Below the pieces are notes generated by a model. That model was not told the origin of the DNA, searched no databases, and saw only the letters and a program-made list of their open reading frames with translations. 39,161 nt of DNA from Thermobaculum sp042408415 (GTDB taxonomy: Bacteria; Chloroflexota; Chloroflexia; Thermobaculales; Thermobaculaceae): NCBI GenBank assembly GCA_042408415.1, contig JBHORE010000192.1:1-39161 (forward strand), written 5' to 3'. The translations under genes and the position numbers were made by a program. The first letter of the stretch is position 1. Each line of letters starts with the position of its first letter. Positions 24,456 through 32,923 of the stretch are shown here, in pieces.

Positions 24456-26269
24456 TGGTGCTGGCGAGTACCCACAGGGTAGAGCTCTCTCCCAACATGG
24501 AGGCCTTCCTGCAGTTCCTCCGTTATGGTCAGTTCGCCCTGCCGACTGACAAAAGCCCGGTGACCGAGTTGATAGCTTGGCTGCGGAGGAACAAATACCC
24601 TCTGTTGGCGCTGTCTCATACCCTTCCGGGTTGGCTGCGAGAGTCCTCGGAGTTTGTAGAGGCTCTGTGCGAGGAGCGCACCTGGTACGATACCCAGCGT
24701 GGGGAGTTTGAGCTGGCTCGCCTGGCTTGGCTTGAGGCTGGGATCGAGTGCTTGATGATCAAGTCGGCTGGTAACTACCCATCTTTCCCTCACACCAGCG
24801 ACAACATAGACGTGCTCTTCCGGCCACGAGATGCCTATACGGCCAGGGAAGTGCTCCGAGCTATGGGATACGTGGAGGTGCGCAACGTCGAGGAGCCCGG
24901 CAAGTACCTCTTCCGCAGGTTCCGTGGTGGCAGGTGTGTGTCGGCTATCCACGTGCACGAGCGGATAGCCTGGTTCGTGGGCTTCCTGGACGACGAGGCA
25001 GTATGGGATAGGATGCGGGTGGCTCCAGATGATCCGGGCATAAATGTCCCTTCCCCAGAGGATGCTGTCCTTATCAACCTAGCGCACGCCTGCTACGAGA
25101 ACAAGGAGCTAAGGCTGGTGGACGTTATGAGGGTAAGACACTCCTTAGAACTTCGAGGCGGCTACCTGGACTGGGACTACATGCTCTCTACAGCTCGCAG
25201 TCGCGGTTGGGAGAATGGCCTGGCCTTCCTGCTGCTGGTGTATGACTGGGTAGAGAGGGCTATGTTCGGCGAGGGACTGATACCTCCCCAACGCTTGGCG
25301 CAGTTTGAGGCGATAGCAGGGTCCAAAGGCATCATTCGCAAGCGCTTGGATGATATCAGGACCGCAGATCACCTTGATCTCCCGTTGGACCTCTCCTACC
25401 TCTTCTGCAAGTACCTCTACTACAGCAAGATAGCGTCCGATCTCGAACGCTCCGGCCAGGAAAGACTAAAGGATACCCTACTCACCCTCATCTGGGGGAT
25501 CAAGTTGAAGTCCAGGGTGCGCCCGCAGGCAGGCATGGTGATATCTCTAAGCGGGATGGATGGCGCGGGCAAGACCGTGCACGCCAAAGCGCTCACAGAG
25601 GCCTTCTCCCTGTGCGAGCTGAAGGCCAAGTACTTCTGGGCTAGGGGAGGGTCCACGGGCCTGCTCTCGCTGGCCTCTCGCCTCAAGCGCAGGCTGGGGG
25701 GCTCGCGCACCTCTCAGGAGGCGGATGCCACCCGACGCAGGCGCAGGTCGCTGTCCAGCCGTTGGCTGAGGTGGGGATGGTCGTGGGCAGTGGCCCTGGA
25801 CCAGGTGCTCACCTACCTGTGCTGTGCCCATCTACGGGCTAGAACCGGGAAGATAGTGGTGTGCGATCGCTATATCTACGATTCCGTTGTCGAGCTTAGG
25901 GCTTCTCTCCCTTCCGAAGACGTGGTCACGAGGGCTGCTGTGGCCTTCATGCTCCATGCTGTGCCCCGCCCAGGCTTGGGTTACCTACTAGATGTGTCTC
26001 CGCAGCAGGCACGATCTCGCAAGCCGGAGGAGCCCTGGCACTCGGATCTGGAGGTCGAGCGAGAGATGTACCTCCAGATCGCTCGCAGGTACGGCCTAAG
26101 GGTCGTCGCCAGCGACCGTGATTTTGCTGAGGTGAACGACTCCATCCTACAGGAGGTGTTCTTCCTGTACATGAGCAGGTTCGAGACCTGGCTCAACGCT
26201 CTCTTCCTCTCGAACCCTAGCCAGAGGAACACTCCCGACCCTGTTTGGCGGCGAGGAGGCGCGAGGTGA
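24455..26269 (+). CDS. Nucleotidyltransferase-family domain fused to a thymidylate-kinase-like domain
   Basis: A 604-residue two-domain protein. Residues 1-340 resemble the NTP_transf_5 (PF14907) nucleotidyltransferase family: AGIECLMIKSAG, then NIDVLFRPRD (116-126) with the acidic metal pair reduced to one Asp, and AIHVHERIAW. Residues 358-600 are a P-loop kinase like thymidylate kinase: SLSGMDGAGKT (364-374), the DRY motif at 471-473 (VVCDRYIYDS) and a basic RRRRR lid-like stretch. The natural partner of the kinase domain is unknown; it could phosphorylate a nucleotide, lipid or sugar. The start (ATG 24455, or GTG 24452) overlaps the epimerase stop. PF14907 proteins often accompany PqqD/HprK pairs, as in this locus. 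Confidence 0.75.
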   Translation: MVLASTHRVELSPNMEAFLQFLRYGQFALPTDKSPVTELIAWLRRNKYPLLALSHTLPGWLRESSEFVEALCEERTWYDTQRGEFELARLAWLEAGIECLMIKSAGNYPSFPHTSDNIDVLFRPRDAYTAREVLRAMGYVEVRNVEEPGKYLFRRFRGGRCVSAIHVHERIAWFVGFLDDEAVWDRMRVAPDDPGINVPSPEDAVLINLAHACYENKELRLVDVMRVRHSLELRGGYLDWDYMLSTARSRGWENGLAFLLLVYDWVERAMFGEGLIPPQRLAQFEAIAGSKGIIRKRLDDIRTADHLDLPLDLSYLFCKYLYYSKIASDLERSGQERLKDTLLTLIWGIKLKSRVRPQAGMVISLSGMDGAGKTVHAKALTEAFSLCELKAKYFWARGGSTGLLSLASRLKRRLGGSRTSQEADATRRRRRSLSSRWLRWGWSWAVALDQVLTYLCCAHLRARTGKIVVCDRYIYDSVVELRASLPSEDVVTRAAVAFMLHAVPRPGLGYLLDVSPQQARSRKPEEPWHSDLEVEREMYLQIARRYGLRVVASDRDFAEVNDSILQEVFFLYMSRFETWLNALFLSNPSQRNTPDPVWRRGGAR

Positions 26270-27246
26270 AGGTTTTGGTGGTGACCAACATGTATCCCAC
26301 GGAGGATATGCCGTCCTTCGGTACCTTTGTGTACGACCAGGTGGAGTCTCTCAGGGAGCTGGGCGTGGATGTGGATGTGCTGTACTTCAACGGCCGCAAG
26401 AGCACGTGGAACTACCTGTGGGCCTTCCCCAGGTTCTGGCTGCGGCTGCTGCGGCACCGGTACGACCTGATCCACGCGCACTACGTATTGGCGGGAGTGG
26501 TGGCCAGGGCGCAGTGGGGATACAAGACCGTGCTGACCCACCACGGTCCCGAGGCGCTGGGCCAACCCCCATGGCAGGCACCACTTTGCAAGCTCATGAC
26601 ACCGCTCTTTGATGAGGTCATACACGTCACCGAGGAGGTCAGGCAGGCCCTAGCCGACGAGGACGGTTGGGTGATCCCCTGCGGCGTGGATCTTGAAACC
26701 TTTCGCCCCATGCCCCGGGCAGAGGCGCGGGAACGCGCCGGCCTGCCTCAAGACAAACCCCTGGTGCTGTGGGCGGGCGACTACTGGCGCCCCGAGAAGC
26801 GGTTCGACCTGGTGGAGCGCGCTATGGAGCATGTCAAGGAGTACATGCCGGAGGCCGAGCTGGTGCTGCTCACCAAGAAGCCGCACGACCTCGTGCCGAT
26901 CTACATGAACGCGTGTGATGCCCTGGTGCTCACCTCCGACCTAGAGGGCTCCCCGATGGTGGTCAAGGAGGCGATGGCCTGCAACCTGCCGGTAGTGTCG
27001 GTGAGGGTGGGCGATGTGCCCGAAGTGATCGGGGATACAGAGGGCTGTTACCTGGTCGAGCGTGATCCTGTCCTCATAGCTGATGCCCTCGTAAAGGTGC
27101 TCTCTAACCCCAAGCGCACGGAAGGCAGGTCGCGCATAGGCCATCTGTCCCGGGAGAACATCGCCTTGAGAGTGCTGGAGGTCTACGAGCATGCGCTGGG
27201 GAAACGAGAGGTCACAGAGAGGTACGCAGTCCATGGCAGAAGATAG
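26266..27246 (+). CDS. Glycosyltransferase family 4 (GT-B)
   Basis: A GT-B enzyme of about 326 residues: KVLVVTNMYPTEDMPSFGTF at the N-terminus (typical of family 4), DLIHAHYVLAG, VIPCGVDLETFRP at the domain boundary, LVLWAGDYWRPEKRFDL, and LEGSPMVVKEAMACNLPVV with the E-x7-E pair. GTG at 26266 sits in a GTGA overlap with the upstream stop and follows GAGGAGG; a TTG at 26245 in the same frame is less likely. Confidence 0.88.
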   Translation: MKVLVVTNMYPTEDMPSFGTFVYDQVESLRELGVDVDVLYFNGRKSTWNYLWAFPRFWLRLLRHRYDLIHAHYVLAGVVARAQWGYKTVLTHHGPEALGQPPWQAPLCKLMTPLFDEVIHVTEEVRQALADEDGWVIPCGVDLETFRPMPRAEARERAGLPQDKPLVLWAGDYWRPEKRFDLVERAMEHVKEYMPEAELVLLTKKPHDLVPIYMNACDALVLTSDLEGSPMVVKEAMACNLPVVSVRVGDVPEVIGDTEGCYLVERDPVLIADALVKVLSNPKRTEGRSRIGHLSRENIALRVLEVYEHALGKREVTERYAVHGRR

Positions 27247-28450
27247 AGCTCGCAGATCGGTCTGCATAATACGCCATAACTACTACCCAGACACCCACGT
27301 CAAGCGTGATGCTGAGGCACTAGCTCAGGCTGGCTACGATGTCACGGTAGTGGCTTTGCGACGAGAGGGACAGTCCTCCAGGGAGGTGTTGAACGGGGTG
27401 AGGGTGCTCCGCATGCCCGTGGAGCACCGCCGGGGCTCGCCCCTGAGGTACGCTTGGGAGTACTCGGCCTTCACTCTGATTGCCTTCCTGCAGGTGACCT
27501 GGCTGCACCTGCGCAGGAGGTTCGACGTGGTCGAGGTGGACAACATGCCCGACATCCTGATATTCACCGCGCTCGTGCCCAAGCTGACAGGTACGCCCGT
27601 TGTGTTCTACGTGTTCGACAACATGCCCGAGCTGCTGGCATATCTCAAAGGGCTGTCATCTCGTCATCCAGTGGTGAGGGCTTTGGGATGGTTGGAGGGC
27701 CTGGCTTATAAGTTGGCCGATCATGTGCTGGTCACGCAAGAGCTGCCCAAGAGGTTGGCGCTGTCCCGAGGGGCTGATCCCTCGAAGGTTACCGTCGTGC
27801 TCAATTCCGCCGACGATAACGTATTTAGGCGCCCTGAGGTGGTGCACAAAGAGGAAGACGTCTTTAGGATAGTCACTCACGGCTCGATCCTCGAGAGGTA
27901 CGGCATACAGACGCTCATAGAGGCCCTGCCCAAGATAGCTAGAGAGGTCCCTAATGTGGAGCTGCAGATATTCGGCAAGGGAGAATACGAGGCGCGATTG
28001 CGGGAGCTGGTGGCACGGCTGGGTCTGGGCAATAAGGTCAAGTTCAGGGGGTTCGTCGAGCTGGATGAGTTGATAGCTACCTTGGCCTCAGCCGATGTGG
28101 GCTACGTGGGCATGCTGAACGACCTGGTGTTGCCCAACAAGCTGATGGAGTACGTGGCTCTGGGAGTGCCCGTGGTCATCTCCCGGTGGGAGACGTTCGA
28201 GCGCTACTTCCCTGAGGGCTCGGTGACCTATTTTGAGCCCGGGAACCCCGAGGACCTCGCCAGGGCGATAATCCAACTGTCCGCAGATCCGGTCAGAAGG
28301 GAGCAGCAGGTTAGGTGGGCTACGGAGCTGTACTCCCGCTATAGGTGGTCCGAGCAGAAGGCGGTCTACCTGGGAGTCTACGAGGATCTCTTGGCTTCCA
28401 AAGCACGGGTTGCTACGGGGCTGGTGGGCGGTGAGGGCGATGTTGGCTAA
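27233..28450 (+). CDS. Glycosyltransferase family 4 (GT-B)
   Basis: A GT-B enzyme of about 405 residues. It begins SVCIIRHNYYPDTHVKRDAE; the donor half has RIVTHGSILERYGIQTLIEA, LQIFGKGEYEARLRELV and NDLVLPNKLMEYVALGVPVV. The pattern matches UDP- or GDP-sugar family 4 enzymes of exopolysaccharide loci. The start codon overlaps the preceding gene by 14 bases and its end overlaps the following nucleotidyltransferase gene, so it is within one operon. Confidence 0.87.
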   Translation: MAEDRARRSVCIIRHNYYPDTHVKRDAEALAQAGYDVTVVALRREGQSSREVLNGVRVLRMPVEHRRGSPLRYAWEYSAFTLIAFLQVTWLHLRRRFDVVEVDNMPDILIFTALVPKLTGTPVVFYVFDNMPELLAYLKGLSSRHPVVRALGWLEGLAYKLADHVLVTQELPKRLALSRGADPSKVTVVLNSADDNVFRRPEVVHKEEDVFRIVTHGSILERYGIQTLIEALPKIAREVPNVELQIFGKGEYEARLRELVARLGLGNKVKFRGFVELDELIATLASADVGYVGMLNDLVLPNKLMEYVALGVPVVISRWETFERYFPEGSVTYFEPGNPEDLARAIIQLSADPVRREQQVRWATELYSRYRWSEQKAVYLGVYEDLLASKARVATGLVGGEGDVG

Positions 28451-29612
28451 TGGATACAAGCTCACCCCTGAGGAGCGATTGCTGCTGCTCTTGGTAAGCG
28501 GCGACCCGGGTTGTGGTGCCCGCCCCCAAGTTGAAGCCATGATGGCCGAGGGTGCCTTGGATTGGGAGGCCTTCATCTCCTTGGCCGCTCTACAGGATGT
28601 TGTGTCTCTGCTGCCCTACAGCCCGCTGTGGCCTATGGTAGCTGAGCGCTTGCCGGAGGAGTTGGCTCAGCACGTCAAGGCCCATAGGCTGAGCGTGATG
28701 ATGACCAACATGGCCGCTGCTGCCGAGCTTGACAGGCTGGAGTCGGAGTTGATCAGCAGAGGCCTCTCGGTTATACCTCTCAAGGGCGTGGCCTTGCTCA
28801 AGAGGCTCTATCCCGCCATGGATGCCCGTAGGTGTGGAGACATAGATCTCCTGGTGCGGCCCAGGGATAGGGCTGCAGCCTATCGAACGCTTGAGAGCTT
28901 GGGATATCGCCCCCTCGAAGACCCTAAGCCTGGCGTGGCGCACCATCCTTTCCACGGTGTTCCCCTGGTGAGAACCTCTGGTCGGGCAAGCTACGTGGTG
29001 GAGCTGCACTGGAACCTCACTGATCCGCGCTTCGTGCCCGTCAGCGTCCACGCTCTCTGGGAGAGGGTAGAGAGGGCGTGTGCCAGCAAGGACATGCTCG
29101 ATCTGCCAACCGAGGAGCTGTTGGTGTTCCTTGCCCTGCACATGCCGAAGCACGACACGGGACTTCTCCGGCTCCTAGCGGATGTCGATAGGCTGGTAAG
29201 GCGCGAGCCCGTAGATTGGGGCAGGGTGGAGCAGATAGCTCGCAGCTGGCGGGCAGATATCCTCACGTTCTTTGCGCTCGACCGGGCGCGAGCCCTATTG
29301 GGTACGCCGGTGCCCCAGAACGTGTTGGAGGCCCTGTCTCCTGGACGCGTTAGGAGAGTTCTCGTGGATGGCCTGTCGGGTGTAAAGTGGATGCTGCGCC
29401 CTCCCAGGCACTACAACCTCAGGGCTAACCAGTTTCGGATGGCCTATTGCCTCATGCTGCAGCCCATGGGCAGGGCCTTTAGGGGCTACCGCACCTACAT
29501 CTGGGGGGAGGAAGCGAGCAGTTGGATGGGCCAGCTGTCGGGGTCTATAAGGGGCGTGGCCTGGACGGTGCTTATAGCCTCCAATTGCCTGTTCAAGGGT
29601 AAAGCTGTCTGA
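28440..29612 (+). CDS. Nucleotidyltransferase family protein (NTP_transf_5-like)
   Basis: A 390-residue protein of the PF14907 type: VIPLKGVALLKRLYP (around residue 111), GDIDLLVRPRD (133-143) with the two acidic metal ligands, and VELHWNL near 190. It resembles the N-terminal half of the kinase fusion encoded earlier in this operon, but the active-site acidic pair is intact here. Family members co-occur with PqqD and HprK-like kinases in RiPP and exopolysaccharide loci, and one group is implicated in nucleotidyl or phosphoryl tailoring. The ATG at 28440 overlaps the glycosyltransferase end. Last gene of the operon. Confidence 0.75.
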   Translation: MLANGYKLTPEERLLLLLVSGDPGCGARPQVEAMMAEGALDWEAFISLAALQDVVSLLPYSPLWPMVAERLPEELAQHVKAHRLSVMMTNMAAAAELDRLESELISRGLSVIPLKGVALLKRLYPAMDARRCGDIDLLVRPRDRAAAYRTLESLGYRPLEDPKPGVAHHPFHGVPLVRTSGRASYVVELHWNLTDPRFVPVSVHALWERVERACASKDMLDLPTEELLVFLALHMPKHDTGLLRLLADVDRLVRREPVDWGRVEQIARSWRADILTFFALDRARALLGTPVPQNVLEALSPGRVRRVLVDGLSGVKWMLRPPRHYNLRANQFRMAYCLMLQPMGRAFRGYRTYIWGEEASSWMGQLSGSIRGVAWTVLIASNCLFKGKAV

Positions 29613-29621
29613 CGGCGTGCC

Positions 29622-29675
29622 TCAACGTTCCCTACTCTCAAAATCAACCTGTGGGACATGTCCCCGTCATACAAT
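29622..29675 (+). promoter_or_regulatory. TCAAC repeat promoter J (beta-helix lipoprotein)
   Basis: TCAAC at 29622 and 29644 are 22 bp apart; the middle repeat (TACTC at 29633) is degenerate. A near-consensus -10 TACAAT starts at 29670, 48 bp from the first. Confidence 0.6.
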
Positions 29676-29710
29676 TGAGCCTGCGGGTGTTCGACTATAG
29701 GAGGTGATGT

Positions 29711-32518
29711 TTGAGACCAGCCCCTGTATGGATCCTCGCTGTGGTGGCCGTCTGGATCGTCTTCTCGACAGCTAGCTGCTCCCTGGGCGGTCGAAGAGGG
29801 GATAAGACGCAACAGGTTACACCTACTCCAACACAGGTCACCGGCCGGGTTGCTAACTTCCCCACGGCGATCCCTATGACCCCTACCTCAACACCTAGCA
29901 GGTCTACTCCGCGATCCTCATCTGCCTCCATTCGCCTTGGAGAGTTGCAACTGCAGCCCACGTACAACAGCATCGCCGTTGAGCTGCCCTTCGAGGGCGA
30001 TGTCAACGGCAACGCACGCGTGCAGCTGCAGTTTCGCACTGGTGATGAGCCTTGGCGCAATGCGTTGCCGATGTGGCGAGTGGGCAACGATACGTTCTAC
30101 GGGTCGGTGTTGCTGCTTCAGCCCGGTACGAGCTATGAGCTCAGGGTGTCGGTTGAGGACCCCGACGGGGTGGCCGGTCAGCAGGTCATTACCCAGAGCG
30201 TGAGGACCTGGGAGGACAACATAGCTCCTGCGGGGGAGCTCGCGCCGCAGTACTTCGTGCGCGCCGACGGCAACGATGCCCATAGCGGTAGGTCACCGGA
30301 TGATGCTTGGCGCACGTTAGAGAAAGCCTTCAAGGATGCGCCTTCAGGGGCTGTGGTGCAGGTGGGGCCAGGCTCTTACGCCCCGCCCACAGTCGAGAGG
30401 AAGTCTCCCTTGACGTTGGTGGCTCAGTACCCCGCTGTGGACAAAGACCGTCGACCCATCAATTTGGGCAAACACGCAGTCATTGAGCCCAAGGTGGTAT
30501 CCTCTCCTAGAGGTACGGGAGGGCCGTATGAGGCTCCATGGCAGAAGGTGGAGTTGAGGGGCCCCGCTACGGGTAAGAGGTTCTCGATCTGGGTCTGGAG
30601 GCAGGCGCCGGTGCAGGGGGTGCTTAGGATGGAGTTCGCTTCCTCTCGTGATGCCCAGCTGCGGCGAGTGGCCAAATGGGACATAAAGAAAGGTACCCAT
30701 GAAGGCTATTCCATGGAAACCCCTGAGGGGTGGGTGGAGCTGCTGTACGAGAATCTGTCTTACAACTATGGCTTCGCATCCTTTGATGGGGATGTGTACG
30801 TGCGTCTACCGGGAGATGTGGATCCCAACACCCAGTACGTATGGCTAAAGGATTCCGCGGGCGAGCTCGATGGCGACGTCGTGTTCGATGCCGACAACGT
30901 GCGTCTATCGGGGCTAGAGATAAGGCTCTCAGATATCGCGTTCGATGCTGATGCCGACAACGGTATCGTGGACCATAACCTTTTCCAGGGGGCGAGTGTG
31001 GTCTACCGCGCGGCTCAGAAGCCAAGCTACAGGTACCCCACACGCCACACCGTGCAGTACAACCTGTTCGAGGATCAGGGTACCTGGTCGGAGAATCCCT
31101 CCTATCCTGCCATTCCTTGGCTCTTCATCAAGGGATCGCTACGTCTCAAGGAAGGTAAGGGAGATTGGCGGAGGATAGGCGCTGAGGCCGAGACCACCGC
31201 CGTGTGGGGCAGGGGTGGTGCGCATGCTTTGGTGGTGCGCTACAACACCATCAGGGGCTACTTCAACGGTGTGTCTCCTGGATACCAGAAGGACTACGAC
31301 CGCTACGCTGGCTACAACCAGGACGTCTACGACAACTTCATCTCGCAGATAGCCGATGATGCGATCGAGATCGACGGCCCCTCCATCAACTTCAAAGCTT
31401 GGAACAACCGCATAGAGCACGCCTCGGTGGCGCTCTCCACTGCGCCTCTCACTTACGGTCCTGCCTACTTCTTCCGCAACCAGGTATGGCAGCTGGGCAA
31501 CGACGGCGTAGGAGCCGATGCCACTGGCAATAGGGGCGTGGGCGTCACGGGCTTCAAGTACTCCGGCACCAGCTCGGGCCCAGGGCTCGTGTACGTGGTG
31601 CACAACACCTTCTGGACGGATAGGCCCGAAGCCAACGGCGGTGCCCAGTTCGGCAGCGGCGGTGGTAGCCAGGAGCACTTCTGGCTGCGTAACAACCTGT
31701 TTGTTGCCACTAGGTACGCCTTTGCGGCCCCGGGTAACGCCAGCACCCTCATGGCCGGTAGAGTCACTAAGGGTACTACCGAGGACATAAAGGGCACCAA
31801 TGAGGACGAGATCTATCAAAAAGGTAGGTACGGTGACTTCGCCTACCACATACCCCTGCCTAACGGTCATTATAAGGTGGTGCTGAAGTTTGCTGAGACC
31901 TACTGGAGCAAGCCTGGACAAAGGGTGTTCGATGTCTTGATAGAGGGGAAGGAGGTCTTGCACGACTTCGATATCCTGAGGTTTGCTGGACCGCTGACAG
32001 CCGTCGACCGCACCTTTAACGTCGAGGTTGTGGACGGTTCGCTCGACATAATATTTAGGAGCGTGGTCGACAACGCTCTGCTCTCGGGGTTGGAAGTGGT
32101 GGGGAGCAGTAAAACGGTCAGGATAGACGCTGGTGGTGAGGGCTCATCTGCCAACGCCGGAGCGCAGGGGTGGTCCTCGGATAGGTACTACGGAGAGCGC
32201 GAGCAGACTGGGAAGTGGAACGAGGACTACGACTACTTCGCGACCACTGATACCACTCGAGGGCTGGAGTACGGAGGCAGGAGGTACACCGGGGATGTAG
32301 ATGCTTACAGGCGAGATAGCGGCCAGGGACAGCATACCAACCTCTCGGGCAGCTTCATTCAGCTGCCGGATATCCCCGGAGCTATCAAAGGAGACCTGTC
32401 GCTGCCGGACGGCTCTCCGCTGGTAGATGCCGGTACTCCCGTGCCCAACATATCGGACCTGCAGGGCAAGAGCTACCTTGGGAGGGCCCCTGATATAGGG
32501 GCCATAGAGAAGCGCTAG
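29711..32518 (+). CDS. Exported lipoprotein with beta-helix and malectin-like domains
   Basis: A 935-residue secreted protein. A signal peptide ends in a lipobox-like FSTASC (Cys23), then a Thr/Pro linker (residues 35-70) and an FnIII-like domain (75-165). From residue 181 a right-handed parallel beta-helix begins with the classic YFVRADGNDAHSG...W-RTLEKAF opening (DUF1565/polysaccharide-lyase type) and many NN/DN turns. Residues about 682-798 form a malectin-like carbohydrate-binding domain (LKFAETYWSKPGQRVFDV). It ends in the PDIGAIE closure typical of these helices. Likely a surface polysaccharide lyase, epimerase or binding protein acting on the island's own glycan. TTG start behind AGGAGGTG. 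A related malectin domain occurs in the gene at the right edge. Confidence 0.8.
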   Translation: MRPAPVWILAVVAVWIVFSTASCSLGGRRGDKTQQVTPTPTQVTGRVANFPTAIPMTPTSTPSRSTPRSSSASIRLGELQLQPTYNSIAVELPFEGDVNGNARVQLQFRTGDEPWRNALPMWRVGNDTFYGSVLLLQPGTSYELRVSVEDPDGVAGQQVITQSVRTWEDNIAPAGELAPQYFVRADGNDAHSGRSPDDAWRTLEKAFKDAPSGAVVQVGPGSYAPPTVERKSPLTLVAQYPAVDKDRRPINLGKHAVIEPKVVSSPRGTGGPYEAPWQKVELRGPATGKRFSIWVWRQAPVQGVLRMEFASSRDAQLRRVAKWDIKKGTHEGYSMETPEGWVELLYENLSYNYGFASFDGDVYVRLPGDVDPNTQYVWLKDSAGELDGDVVFDADNVRLSGLEIRLSDIAFDADADNGIVDHNLFQGASVVYRAAQKPSYRYPTRHTVQYNLFEDQGTWSENPSYPAIPWLFIKGSLRLKEGKGDWRRIGAEAETTAVWGRGGAHALVVRYNTIRGYFNGVSPGYQKDYDRYAGYNQDVYDNFISQIADDAIEIDGPSINFKAWNNRIEHASVALSTAPLTYGPAYFFRNQVWQLGNDGVGADATGNRGVGVTGFKYSGTSSGPGLVYVVHNTFWTDRPEANGGAQFGSGGGSQEHFWLRNNLFVATRYAFAAPGNASTLMAGRVTKGTTEDIKGTNEDEIYQKGRYGDFAYHIPLPNGHYKVVLKFAETYWSKPGQRVFDVLIEGKEVLHDFDILRFAGPLTAVDRTFNVEVVDGSLDIIFRSVVDNALLSGLEVVGSSKTVRIDAGGEGSSANAGAQGWSSDRYYGEREQTGKWNEDYDYFATTDTTRGLEYGGRRYTGDVDAYRRDSGQGQHTNLSGSFIQLPDIPGAIKGDLSLPDGSPLVDAGTPVPNISDLQGKSYLGRAPDIGAIEKR

Positions 32519-32525
32519 CTGGCAC

Positions 32526-32536
32526 GACCTCAGGTC
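32526..32536. repeat. Short perfect palindrome
   Basis: GACCT-C-AGGTC lies 7 bases after the lipoprotein stop and upstream of the consensus promoter. It could be an operator; no protein that binds it is known here. Confidence 0.25.
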
Positions 32537-32591
32537 CCAAGCACGCTCTTACCATCCATTGCAGCGCAGTGGTCGAAATTCCCACTACCTA

Positions 32592-32618
32592 TTGACAACG
32601 GGGGGGCGGGGTTATAAT
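32592..32618 (+). promoter_or_regulatory. Consensus sigma-70-type promoter with short G-rich spacer
   Basis: TTGACA (32592-32597) and TATAAT (32613-32618) are both perfect hexamers, but the spacer is only 15 bases and contains a run of seven G and a GGGG. It is not of the TCAAC-repeat type. It would drive the small broken gene at 32666 and perhaps the secreted protein after it. Confidence 0.55.
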
Positions 32619-32665
32619 CCACTTGACAGAATAATAATTGTAGGTTTGGCGTATAGAGTAAGTCC

Positions 32666-32885
32666 ATGAATAAGTTCAGCTCATACCTAATACGTATGAT
32701 TGCTTCCCTGTTATTACAGGCATCCATGATCTCTATACCAAGCAGTATAGCTATTGGGGATCATCGACACGGTGGCAGTGGTGCTGCCTGGCACTACCAT
32801 GTACGGATACATTTCTCCAGGTGAGACGTATAAGCAAACTTTGACTTCCTGGGATAAAAACGGCGTCAACTGGCAATATCCCTAA
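32666..32885 (+). pseudogene. Small secreted protein, apparently frameshifted
   Basis: ATG at 32666 opens a signal-peptide-like sequence (MNKFSSYLIRMIASLLLQAS, then IAIGDHRHGGSG) that ends at TGA 32822-32824 after 52 residues. If one base near 32801 is skipped, the reading continues naturally from WHYH into YGYISPGETYKQTLTSWDKN and GVNWQYP, with TAA at 32883-32885. That gives a secreted peptide of about 72 residues. Either there is a one-base insertion (or sequence error), or the 52-residue form is real. I do not recognise the family; length and aromatic/Gly content resemble small secreted peptides such as bacteriocin-like proteins, but no signature supports that. Confidence 0.45.
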
Positions 32886-32923
32886 TACTGATGGTACTAG
32901 TTTCCAGAGGGGAGGGCACAAAA

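Noticed and set aside
31139..31963. Minus-strand frame of 274 residues opposite the beta-helix lipoprotein
   Set aside because: Antisense of a clear beta-helix protein; no start site.
32623..32657. Second TTGACA as a promoter with TATAGA
   Set aside because: The spacer would be 23 bases, too long for a normal promoter.
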